Assembly: GCA_020631735.1 (NCBI GenBank)
Contig: CM036197.1
Location: forward strand, 44,501,880-44,565,879
DNA: 64,000 nt
Direction of reading: 5' to 3'
DNA from: Saccharum officinarum
Lineage: Eukaryota > Streptophyta > Magnoliopsida > Poales > Poaceae
This document shows positions 32,858-43,454 of the stretch, in pieces. How positions within the stretch are numbered: the first letter of the stretch is position 1; each line of letters starts with the position of its first letter. The position numbers and the translations under genes are program-made. The notes beneath the pieces are model-generated. The model was not told the DNA's origin, made no database searches, and worked only from the letters and a program-made list of their open reading frames with translations.

Positions 32858-33773
32858 CTGCCTGACACTTCTCAGACCACACAAACTTGGCATTCTTCTC
32901 CAGTAGTGCAGTCATTGGCTTCGCAAGCTTAGAAAATCCCTCTATAAACCTCCTGTAATAACCTGCTAATCCCAAGAAACTACGGATCTCACTTGCATTG
33001 GTTAGTGGCTTCCAGTCCAATACATCTTTCACTTTGCTAGGATCTACTGATATTCCTCCATTTGAGACAACATGACCAAGAAAGGAAACTTCCTTCAACC
33101 AAAACTCACATTTACTCTGTTTGGCATATAACTGGTGTTCTCTGAGCTTTTGCAAAACTAGCCTCAAATGTTCAGCATGTTCCTCCTCAGTCTTGAAGAA
33201 TACTAGAATATCATCAATGAATACCACTACAAACTTGTCCAGATATTCCATGAATACCTTATTCATCAAATACATGAAGTATGCAGGAGCATTAGTTAGA
33301 CCAAAAGACATCACTGTATACTCATATAACCCATACCGTGTGGTAAAAGCTGTCTTTGGGACATCACTAGCACGAATCTTCAACTGATGATATCCAGAAC
33401 GAAGATCAATCTTGGAAAATACACAAGCACCTCTTAACTGATCAAACAAGTCATCAATCCTGGGCAACGGGTACTTATTCTTGATGGTAACCTTATTGAG
33501 AGACCGATAATCTACACACATCCTCTGAGTACCATCTTTCTTATCCACAAAAATCACTAGTGCTCCCCAAGGTGAAGAACTAGGACGAATGAAACCCTTA
33601 TCCTGCAATTCCTTAATTTGTTTCTTAAGTTCTTCTAATTCATCTACTCCCATTCTATATGGACGCTTAGCTATAGGTGCAGTTCCAGGTAATAATTCAA
33701 TAATAAATTCAATGTCACGGTCTGGCGGCATACCTAGCAATTCCTCAGGGAACACATCGGAGAACTCTTCCAT
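32858..33773 (-). pseudogene. Element B reverse transcriptase, truncated
   Basis: Open from 33773 downwards: [17 protein letters not shown] linker, [45 protein letters not shown], catalytic FIDDILVF, then [14 protein letters not shown] of the thumb/connection. It stops matching at FVWSEKC, the start of RNase H, exactly where element C's LTR begins. Codons past 32858 belong to the LTR and are not pol. Confidence 0.88.
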
Positions 33774-33827
33774 AACCTGGTCCTCCTTGTTGGCACCATC
33801 AGTAAGCTAATTCACTGTAGCGGTCTC

Positions 33828-34334
33828 TTATTTCTGCACTTTCACATCAACTCTGATCCTATCTCCCTTTGGTGTTGTCAACACTACTAATTTCCCTTTG
33901 CACTGAATCTCTGTTTGTTGTTGAATCATCCAATCCATTCCCAAGATAAGATCAATCCCAGCTGTTCTCAATACTATAGGACTCACCTTAAACTCTACCC
34001 CCCTTAGGATAAGACTAATCGGGAGACAACGATAAGATGCTGACATACTTCCACCAGGTGAGTTTACTAATATAGGATTCTTCATGGCACACAAATGAAT
34101 TCTATGTATTCTAACAAATGATTGTGATATGAAAGAATGTGATGCTCCAGAATCAAAAAGAACAGTGGCGGGAGTGGAATGGACATCGAACGTACCAAGC
34201 ATAACTTCTGGTTCCTCCACTATGGTTTCCTGGGACAAGTGGTTTACCCTTCTAGTATTAGATGCAGGCTTCTGGTGACTACCCTGCCTCTGTGGAGTCT
34301 GCTGGTTGATCTTCTCAGGGCAATTGTAGGACAA
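33828..34334 (-). pseudogene. Element B protease region and zinc knuckle end
   Basis: Encodes an aspartic protease with ATVLFDSGASHSF and the LILGMDWM motif. The CCHC knuckle CFRCGKEGHLSYNC lies across its upstream end (about 34390-34320). Stops at 33828 and nearby separate it from RT by about 55 bases that are still in a degraded frame. Confidence 0.8.
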
Positions 34335-35316
34335 GTGACCTTCTTTTCCACATCGGAAACACTTGTTGGGGGTATTGGGAGCACTGGTCTTTATTGGAGT
34401 ATTATTGGAAAGACCCTGACGCTGAGGTTGATTCCCATTCTGCTGCGGAGGGCGTTGGTTACCATTCTACGGCTGGAATTGGGACGTTGCGGAAACTGAT
34501 TGCGGAAAGGGACCTGACCAAGATTCCATTGGCCAGAAGGAGGCCTCTGTTGATTAACCTGCTAGAAACCAGTACGAGACGAGTGTTACTACCAGAAGTC
34601 TGTCCCTGAAGCCTTTTCCTCTTGGCATCCATCTCCTTGCGCTTGTTGTCCACCACGATAGCGCGGTTCACAAGCGTCTGAAAATTGGGATAAGTATTGG
34701 ACATCAGCTGCAATTGCAATCCATCATACAATCCCTTCAAAAAATGGCACTGCTTATCATTGTCATTGGCCACCTCATGTGGTGCATATCGTGACAACTG
34801 GGCAAACTTGTCATGATACTCAGCTACAGACAATGACCCCTGGGTTAAATTCCGGAATTCTTCTGCCTTCAGTTCTATTATTCCTTCTGGTATATGATAA
34901 GCTCTAAAGTTCTCTCTAAACTCCTGCCAAGTAACTGTCGGAGCATTGGCGGGACGACCATACTAATATGATTCCCACCAGTCCTGAGCTTCTCCCTGGA
35001 GTTGTCCAGAAGCAAATAACACCTTCTGCCGGTCATCACATTGAGCAATGTTGAGTTGTTTTTCCACGGCACGGAGCCAATCATCCGCTTCCAATGGATT
35101 AGCGGCATGCGTGAACACCGGGGGATGACCCTTCAAAAACTCACCACGCTTATCACGTGGTGGGGCTCCAGCAACTGGATGATTATGTTGGTTCTACACC
35201 AATTGTTGCATAAGTTGCGTCTGCACTACCAGAAGTTGCTCAATAGTTGGTGGCGGTGGTGGTCGTGGATTTGGGGGAACACTTCCACGACCCCTGCCTC
35301 TTCCTCTTTCGGCCAT
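34335..35316 (-). pseudogene. Element B gag with internal stops
   Basis: The ATG at 35316-35314 directly follows GGCAG, then [11 protein letters not shown] and a proline tract. The retrotransposon gag domain is readable: LEADDWLRAVEKQL, AQDWWESY, FRAYHIPEGIIELKAEEFRNL, SVAEYHDKFAQLSRYAP. In-frame stops interrupt it (TAG near 35200, another after WWESY near 34965) and the linker before the zinc knuckle has further frame breaks near 34560-34470. Confidence 0.75.
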
Positions 35317-36009
35317 CTGCCATCCATAAGAATGCAAACTTTGAGATTTTCATGTTATCAACCACTTATAAGATAAAAGAATGAGATCTGAAAGTTTTCT
35401 GGGCGAATATCAATGTTAACAGTTCTGTAAATCAATCATATCTCGAACTACAGAAGTCCAATAGAGGCGTGCTTTATATGGTTGAAAATCTTATGAAGTT
35501 CCCCACAACTTCTATTTAGACCATAAGACCAGATTCTGTCGTTAAGTTAATGAGAATTAAGGCGCAACCGAAACTGTTCCAGATTCCAGACTGTGCAAAA
35601 ACTTTAACTTGTGAGAGTTATATCTCTCTAACCAGATCAGATAAAAAGGTGATTCCAGTGGCATTTGAAAGGTGATTAAGCCTAGTTTCTCTCATAAAAA
35701 TTTCATAAATGTTGCATGAACTGTTTTTGAACCATATCAGAAACATTGCAGACTGCTCCAGAAAACAGCAAGGACAGAAACATGACAATACCAAACCCAA
35801 CTATTATTCCCTTGACTAATAGACTTTTATTCTTAAAAATGGAACTTGTAGACATGCCTACAAGCCCCAGCACTCATAACAAAAATCTAACTCACACATA
35901 AGCATAATGATAAAGCAACTATCACACCAAAGTTCAAACCACACGACAGACTCGAAGACTCAACTAACGTTACTAAGAACGTTCTTATTACATAAAGGAC
36001 TCCTATTTT
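35317..36009 (-). other. Element B spacer between accessory ORF and gag
   Basis: About 690 bases, AT-rich, without a supported gene. It ends in TTATGGATGGCAG directly before the gag ATG, again an acceptor-like site. Confidence 0.5.
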
Positions 36010-36869
36010 CTACTGGCGTGGCTCATGCTCTAATGTCTCATAAATCTTGGCCATGCCTTGGTTTGCTCGGAGTTCATCAATCATTGCTTGGCACCTCTTG
36101 ATGGTCTTTCCCTGTGCCTTCACCATCTCCTCTAACTGCAGCTTCCTCTCCATCATGTCATAGACAAAGTTCACCATCACCCGAGGAAGTGGTTCCAACT
36201 GCACTAGATCCATCATGGCCCATCCAAGGTCGGGGTGTGCACGAGGAAGGTAGCGGTGAATATCATGCTTCATGCTGTCAAAGCGAAGGTAGCGAAGGCC
36301 CATACATGCTTCAAAGGCAGCATCTTCAATGCTATCCTCCATGGTAGCTTGATGACCCATGTGAGCATACATCCTGTCCAGCTGGTATGCCCCTTTTTCT
36401 TCATCCTTAGGAAAAATGCTCGCTCTTGCCTTCTAGTAAGTGTCCTCCAGCGGATGGGTGTATTCCCAACAGACGTACTCCACAGCTGGGTGTCAATCAG
36501 CGAAGTAGGCAGAGAGCATTCCCACAAGTCGATGGTGAGAAACAGCATTTCCTCCAGCCTTGTGGTAAATCTTCACAGTCCAACCCATTGGAGGGGGTGG
36601 CACATCCTCAGCAGCTGCACCAGGTGGGGGAGACGGGGGTTGCTCTCCTCCATTGGCTTCCTCCTCTTCATCATCTTCAATCTCGATGATCTCAGGGTCT
36701 TCTTCAGGCTCGGGTTCTTCCTGAGGAGGTGCTGGCACTTGGATTGGTGCTTCAGGGGTCTGCTCATTCTCCTGGAGTACTTTCTCTTGTGGCTCTTCAG
36801 GTGCAAGCAAAACACGAGGTGGGTAGTGTCCTCCAGTGGTGATGCGGGCAGTCTTGCGGCCACAAACAT
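36010..36869 (-). pseudogene. Element B accessory ORF, H3-like N terminus
   Basis: One frame reads from about 36862 to 36010 with only two internal stops (TGA 36495-36493 and TAG 36435-36433). The start: ATG 36869-36867 follows TTTGTAG, but the long frame is one base off, reading GRKTARITTGG then PPRVLLAPEE, a weaker match to the H3 tail (R-K-TAR-x-x-TGG...PR..LA). Next come a Pro/Glu-rich acidic linker, GWTVKIYHKAGG, RLVGMLSAYFAD, then YQLDRMYAHMGHQ, EDSIEDAAFEACMGLRYLRF and a C-terminal coiled coil (MMERKLQLEEMVKAQGKTI). Order and spacing resemble the accessory ORFs of A and C. The stops fit C-to-T changes at methylated sites. Confidence 0.65.
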
Positions 36870-37043
36870 CTACAAAGTTTTTAGATGTAATTAGAATAGA
36901 GGCAAAATTTCATAATAGAATGAGACATAAGAAGCATAAAAATTTATCAAATAACAAGAGCAAGGTAGTGAGCATAAAAATAGTAAAAAGATGACACTAA
37001 ATCGACCATTTCTAGCTAGGCTTGCGTCCTACAGTCAACAATA

Positions 37044-37055
37044 GCTTTGATACCA
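37044..37055 (-). other. Element B primer-binding site
   Basis: Minus strand TGGTATCAAAGC, one mismatch from the initiator Met-tRNA complement, three bases from the LTR end at 37059. Confidence 0.8.
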
Positions 37056-37058
37056 ATT

Positions 37059-39745
37059 TGTCACACCCATTTAACGACCAAATGGAGTGCATACCCTTAT
37101 GTGTGCCCAGAGATCAATCACACATAAGTTAACAAATTATAAAGGATGTATCATCACAAATGTTATTACATCACGATTAATAACATATAGTCTTTACAAT
37201 AATATAGCGGAAGTAAAATATAAAAACTCTCGTGGTAGCTCCAATCACAGGCACATTGACTGGTTGACAGCAAGTCTAGTAATATTCCGGGAAGTAGAAG
37301 TAGTCACTACTTGCACCATCTGTTACCCATCCGGGATTTTTATCCAAGTAAGAAAAATAAACAAGCGTAAGTACATCTCGTACTCAACAAGTGTAACATG
37401 GGGTTCATGAGGCTCAAAGACATAACATAGGTTTATCAGCATGTAGCTTTTAATTAGCATTATTTCAGTATATCAATAATATCAAAGTGTCTCAATGTAA
37501 CAATAAACATATGGTCCATGTGAAATGATTAACTAATAGCAAAAACATATCCATTATTAATGATCAACTATTTCATAAGGGTCCAAGGCCACTCGTGACC
37601 GTGAGCACGGCTGTTATAACAGTTTTACACTCTACAGAGGTTGTATACTTTCACTGTGAGTCATGATTTACCCTTTCGACCGAGGTAGCTAATCTCTTGA
37701 CCCACTTCCAAGGAAGGTCGGCAGGGTTCACTATAAAGTCTTTCAAAGGTTCGTCTAACAAGTTAGGGCCGCTAGGTTTCCAAAGTCAGTCTGTGTGATT
37801 CACCACGCAGGGATCCACAGTTTGCTCTACCCCATTTGCGCCACAAGGGTAACCTCTAACAAGCTAGAAAAGGTCCTTCTATATGACTAAAGCCAGAGCC
37901 ATTTTAGCCCTCACAGTTGTACTGTAAATCCCGGATTTTCGCTTACAGTTGAGTCCTTGTGGAGAGTAACGAGAGCACCAAATAACCCCATGCTCTAGTA
38001 CCCTTTAACAGTAATAAAATCATCTTTTAATGTTTATGGCATATTCCATTAGTCAAATTACATGATCATAGTTCATGTTGAGCACTAGCAATACTAATCC
38101 ATGCAATATAATAGGTATCAAGGAATAAGATCAACTCTAAGTCATCCTTAACAAGGAATATATGCATAATGATATGATTTGCTTAATATGAATAGGACAA
38201 CAAGGGTAATCCCATGCTATACTTGCCTTACTCAAACTGGTCCTGGTGATCTTGTTCGTAGTAAAATTCCTGATCTCCAACGAATTACTCACCGTCTATA
38301 CTCGATCAATAATAGCAACAACATTCATCCAGAACAATCATGCATAAACAAACAAGACTATAATTAGAACAGTACACCAACAGTAATAAAATAAGATAAA
38401 AAGTTTTTAAAACGAATCTACAACTCGCTAGGATCACAAAGACGCAAAGATCACGAAAAACGGAGCTAAAACGACGAAGTTATGAATTTACGAAGATTTC
38501 CTATAGATAAATAATTACTTTAATTCAAGCTCGAAAATAAATTATCACAAACCTACTGAACAGTCCTACTATCATGTAGAGCTCTTAATTATGAACCTAA
38601 CGCAATTTGAACGGATCAAATCGGAGTTAAAACGGATGAATTATGACTAAAACTCAGTGGCAAAACTGTAATTAGCTAAAAACGTATTTTGGCTTAACTG
38701 AGATCAAACTACGCTTTCAAACGGATCTTACGCATTACGGAAGTACGCTTTGGACTGCGGGTTCTATTCTTAAAATTTCCAGGGACTCTTTAACAAAAAC
38801 ACCAGCCGAACCGGTATCACCAAATCTGAACCGTTAGATTTGATTTGGACGCTCCAGATTGGATCGGGGAGGACGGGCGGCGGTGCTCCGGCCGGAACAG
38901 TGTCGCGACGGCGTTCCCGCGGCGGCGCCATGATCGAAAAATGCCAGAACTCGATTCCGAGCACCATTCAACGAACGAAAAGTACAGGGAGGGAGTGGGG
39001 AACATGGTGAGCTCACCTAGGGCAAAATCAAAGCCGAGGGCGAACCAAGGTAGTTGCACGGCTCGGAGAGGCGGATGGTGGCGGCGAGATAGGGTTCCAA
39101 GCTTGCTGTGGCGTCTCGGAATGATGTCGGTCCTCGGCTTCGGTGCAATATGGAGCGGAGGAATCAGGGGCTCGATTTTTATAGACCGAAGGCAACTCCA
39201 TGGAAGGAAAGGGAAGATTTGAGAGAAGGATTCGACGTCGGCATTTTTGGAAAGCAACGACAGCGTCGGCTTGGGGAAGGAGGCACGCCTGACAAGTGGG
39301 TTCATAGCGTCAGCGGCACAGTCGGAGAAGGAACACTGCCGCTCGCTTCGCGCATTACTGGGCCAGCGGCCGGGTTCGGCCCAAGGCGGAATGTGACGCG
39401 CGCGCTCGGAGACGGCCCACGCAGACGCGGATCGGGCGAAGAGCTAGAGCAGGCCGCGGGAGAAGGCTGGGCCAAAACCGAGAAAATGAAGATTTTTGTT
39501 TTCTTTTTTCTTTTTAATTATTTCAAAGCATTTTCAAATGATTTTGAAACCTAATTTGAATTTACATCAAACCACTCATCTCAAAAACTTAAATGCAACA
39601 ACATGAGTGCACAAACATGTTTCTACACTTATATTTGATTTTAAGTTAATAAAAATTATTATTACTCTAAATTTGCATGATCACAAAATTGTATAAAATC
39701 ATATTTTCCTATTTTTTTTAATATCCAAAATTTTAGGGTGTTACA
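37059..39745 (-). repeat. Element B 5' LTR (2.7 kb)
   Basis: On the plus strand it opens TGTCACACCC and ends GGGTGTTACA, near-perfect inverted termini. The minus-strand promoter has CTATAAAAATC at about 39177-39187. A donor-like CCTAG|GTGAGCTC lies at 39017/39016, downstream of the TATA. The GC-rich stretch at 38830-39450 is LTR sequence, not a gene. The flank at 39746 is element D's antisense gene. Confidence 0.85.
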
Positions 39746-40150
39746 AACCCCAAGCCACACCTCGCACAAGAAGGCAAAAACGCTAAGCATAGCTATTGCA
39801 TTCGGCAGCAAATGTATCAGCTCGATCCTGTAATGTCTATAGATCCACTCAAGGAACTTAGACGGAAAAACCCCGAAGCCGCATTTAAAATGTGCAATAA
39901 AAACTATAGCTTGATGGGTATCAGGGGTGGGATGCTCCTGACCTTAGGTGGCAACCCACTCATAGATCTACGAATCTGGTAGCAAGCCTCACTCCCTCAA
40001 ATTCTCTAGGTCCTTCACCTTCATGGTCGATGTTTTCTAGTACACATCGGGCTCCACGACCATGGAGGGCTGGGAAGATTGCAACTTCTCAACACTCGTC
40101 TGGCTGGAGGCACTCATCGAACCCTCCGATTGCTGTTGGGCGGAGGCCAT
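39746..40150 (-). pseudogene. Antisense Transposase_28-type gene fragment in element D
   Basis: On the strand opposite to the element, an ORF starts at ATG 40150-40148 (MASAQQQSEGSMSASS) and, through several stops, continues with FIAHFKCGFGVFPSKF, YRIELIHLLPNAIAMLS and FLCEVWLGV. This pattern (GFGVP-x-xFL ... IxLHHLxPN ... FxxLCEAFLGI) is the "putative gypsy type transposon" domain, Pfam PF04195, known as an antisense ORF in grass Tat elements. It is cut off at 39746 by element B. Function unknown. Confidence 0.65.
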
Positions 40151-40619
40151 GGCGGCACAAAGAGGATGAAGAACTTGAGGGCGAGAAGGGGGCAATGGGC
40201 ATATGTGAAAATGCAAAAGGGTGCAACAGTGGTTGTTACCAAAGCGAAATGAGGGGTTAAATGGCCACGCGGCCCGCACGATCCCTGAAAAACCGCTTGG
40301 CAACCACAGTGCGCGCCTCGATTCACGCAACCGGCATTATCTCTCAGGTAGTTTCTATTTACATTTTGTTTAAAGATATTTTCTTTCCTGATAGGAAAAT
40401 TTGATTAAACATTTCCATATGTTCAAATGAGCAAACACTAAAAGCCCGCTCAACTCAGGGTAAGTACAACGACTCATTGGCAAACTAAGTCACTAGAATC
40501 ATCGGTCTATTTCTATGCACATGATGTGTAAACGCATTTAACTACAAAAATAGATCGATGAAAGTTTTTTCATTTATAAACTTTGCTTAAGACGTGGATT
40601 TACAAGGGGAATTCTTAAA

Positions 40620-41396
40620 ACCCTAACTAATTATTCGAAGAACGATCACCAAGTCAGGCCTGAACAAACCCCGATTCGCAAGGACGACGAGTTCCTTGTG
40701 GAACAGGGACCGTGTGGCCCGATCAAGGTGACCATCACCAAACTCAGGTGCTTGGTGGAGGACTAGGAGGCACGATGGCCTACTCCGGTGGCTTGTCATC
40801 TGCTGTGGCGCCCCTCTCCTCCTTGTCGCCTGAGGCGACCTCCTTCTCCGCCTCATCGGCATTGGCTTCCACGATGTTCTCATCATCGCTGACCAGGTCG
40901 ACTAGGGCCCCGTCGCCGAGGATCCCGATTACCTCTCAGTTCAGTTCGACGAAGAGCTTCTGGGCAAACTCCCAGTTACCGCTCGTATCAGGAATGATAG
41001 CGACCCAAGGAGTAGACGGGCTAGCTTCAAAAGGATCAGTGCTGGCGGCGGCAGCGATGGAAGCAACCAAACCACCCGACTCATCGTCAGAAAGCTCGAT
41101 TACTCCTGCGGCGCCACACTCACCTTCGGCTCCCCCAGGGCCAGGGCGGTGATCTCCTTGGTGCTCGCCGAGGCTTCTCCCTTCTCCTTCTTCATGATCA
41201 CGGCCTCCCCTGGGAGAGCACCGGGGCCGAAGATGAAGTTGGGGCAGGTTCAGCAGGTGACATCGGAAGCGAAGAAGATGACGTCGAGGGAGACGACGGA
41301 GACGAGACCTCGGCGGACCGCCTGGGTGAATCTCCAAGCAGCAAGCGAGGGATCTTGCGGCGGCGACCGACGGTTTTCGTCCTCATGATTGGGAAC
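40620..41396 (-). pseudogene. Antisense acidic ORF remnants in element D
   Basis: Minus-strand coding-like region with frameshifts: starts MRTKTVGRRRKIPRLLLGD at 41396, then Ser/Pro-rich sequence, then in another frame GVIELSDDESGGLV...WEFAQKLFVEL and VDLVSDDENIVEANADEAEKEVASGDKEERGATADDKPPE. The low-complexity acidic composition gives no family. It may be part of the same antisense transcription unit. Confidence 0.4.
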
Positions 41397-41800
41397 GTGG
41401 AGATGCTAAGTGGATCCAAATCCAACACTCAGACGCCTGCTTATAAAGTCAAGGGCGGGGTGATTGGGAAAGTAAGCCAAGCGTCACCCACAAACCAAAG
41501 CGACGCATTAATCTCAAGGCACACGTGTTTCTTGGAAGTCGAACCGACGCGGCCACTTGAGTGCCTACAACCACCGCTTGACTTGGGAAAAGACCGCGTT
41601 GACAAGACAAGATGACTCCTGAGTATGGCTTATTTTATTCAACAGCTCATCACCCACTACGTGACTCTGTAAATTCTGCTTGACCAGCCTTGGGTACAAG
41701 TCGGACCTTTTCCAATAAAACCCTGATTCTGAACACCCATAAAGGGCCCGAGTACAGGAAAGTTACCAAGTCTCGATTGACCAATAAGCTCGGGGGCTAC

Positions 41801-42220
41801 TGATAGTGCCATACTCTCAGGATTCTCGACTACCGGATATGCTAGTTACCGAATCCGTACCGAAGAAGACCCGAAGGTTCACGACTCGCCTATTCAAGGA
41901 AGGATATTTGAGGATCACGCCAAGACTCCGACTAGGACGCGACTATATAACTTGTAGGTCAAGTAGGCCTCGGATATAAATAGCTAGCTATCCACCCTGT
42001 TGTAATCATCAAAACTCTCATAGGCATTGCCCTTTGTAACCTGTCATCTCGCCATCTCGATGAGATCGCAATATAAACAAGTAGCTGCTGGACGTAGGGC
42101 TGTTACTCGCTTCCCGGGGGGCCGAACCAGGATAAATCTTGTGTCTCGACTGTGCTTACTCTTTGCACCAAGCGAGTTCCAACAAGAACCGAATATCTGC
42201 CGGTAAAAAACACCAACACA
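41801..42220 (+). repeat. Element D 3' LTR (420 bp)
   Basis: TGATAGTGCC ... CACCAACACA, starting right after the polypurine tract. Contains GACTATATAACTTG and GGATATAAATAG, TATA-like words, followed by a CTTTGTAACC region near the expected RNA end. Confidence 0.75.
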
Positions 42221-42324
42221 TAGCTTCATCAACAAATATGTTGCTGAACTTCAAGCGGCAAAGCCAACTTAGACAGTAAAGGCGCAAGTTTAGAGTCAAA
42301 GGCTACAGTGGTTGCCACCACTAG

Positions 42325-42796
42325 CAGGTTGTAGATGCGGCAATTTCTAAGAATCTGAGAAGGGCATCAGTGGCGGCGATAGCCCGTGATCCGTCTGGCA
42401 TTTTTCTGGGAGCTTCAGGGGTGGTTCTTGATGGAATCACTGAACCGGAAATTGCCGAGGTGACAGTCTATAGAGAATGACTTGCTTTGGTGGCTGATCT
42501 AATGTTAACTTCAGTACGGTTGGCATCGGATTGTGCTAATGCTATCAAAAGCATGGAAGGAAGAAGTATGAGTCCATATGGCAAAATCGTGAAGGAGATT
42601 CAAACCAGGGCTCATAATTTTCTTTTGGTTGATTTTGTCCATGAGAATAGGAATTCAAATGTTGATGCTCAGACTCTAGCTAGGAGTTTGATTTCTTTTG
42701 ATACAGCCGGCATGTCTGGTTTTTAGAACCGCCTTTGGCATTTGTAATTCTGTTGACCAAGTGCATCACTAAAGAGTGCGGTGATTTCTAAAAAAA
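42325..42796 (+). pseudogene. LINE RNase H (RVT_3) remnant with poly-A
   Basis: Frame reads VDAAISKNLRRASVAAIARD, GASGVVLDGITEPEIAEV, one in-frame TGA at about 42478, then RLASDCANAIKSMEG, YGKIVKEIQTRAHNF and FVHENRNSNVDAQTLARSL. This is the plant-type RNase H that ends many LINE ORF2 proteins; conserved D, E, D and the H/D at VHENRxxNVDA are visible. The stop is at 42724-42726 and an A-run at 42790 marks the LINE tail. The rest of ORF2 is absent, as expected for a 5'-truncated insertion. Confidence 0.75.
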
Positions 42797-43454
42797 TTAC
42801 TCAAGTGCTACAGTTATGAAGTGATATTATCTATATCACATGTTTCTAAAAAAATCTATATATCACATAAATGTGCTCAATTAAAATCGCTTTTATCCTA
42901 TATAACGGTCGTTGGGTCTATTTGTTTTAACAGGGATTTAAGAAACATCTAGCTAGTGTGGCCAGAATTTTCACTTGTGTTGTAAATTAATGATGTTTCT
43001 AATTAGCCTCATTGTCCGTGCTATATCTCACCAATATACTAGTAAGATGGCTAATGATAGAGTTGCAAAACTAAAGATTACATCATCTATGAGAGCTCCT
43101 TAAAACTTATTAATTCATTTTCTTGCAGAAGGAAAACAAATCCTTAAATATTTTTGTATCAAAACCTCTAAAGATAATAAAAGCATCTCCAATAAAAAAA
43201 ATATTTCCTAAAAATCTAATTTTAGAACCTTTCTAAAAAATACATGATACCAAAAAAATATAAACTCCACTAATAACATCTCCTTTTATTTTGTTCATGA
43301 AAAATACACGCCACCGACTACCATATATACCAAACCGCATCATAAACGAAATAATTCACCACCATAGCTGACCATTATTCCCCGGCATCCTATATCATAT
43401 CCAGAACTTTCAAAACAGATTCTTTGCCTACTCTAACTCCTAGTATTATCAAAT
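42797..43454. other. Intergenic AT-rich sequence
   Basis: No gene, terminal repeat or recognisable element seen. AT-rich with A-runs. Confidence 0.5.

Larger units (their letters stand above)
32858..39745 (-). mobile_element. Element B: Tekay-type gypsy, 3' half deleted
   Basis: Minus-strand element: 5' LTR 39745-37059, PBS, accessory ORF, gag, protease, RT. RNase H, integrase and the 3' LTR are absent because the sequence breaks at 32858 against element C's LTR. RT is clearly of the same lineage as C's. Multiple internal stops make it a pseudo-element. Confidence 0.9.
39746..42220 (+). mobile_element. Element D: Tat-lineage gypsy 3' fragment
   Basis: The right part of a plus-strand Tat-type element: antisense gene fragments, then polypurine tract AAGCTCGGGGGCTAC (about 41786-41800) and a short LTR. 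The AAGCTCGGGGGCTACTGATAG junction is a hallmark of grass Tat elements. Gag and pol are missing. Element B inserted at 39745/39746. Confidence 0.75.
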
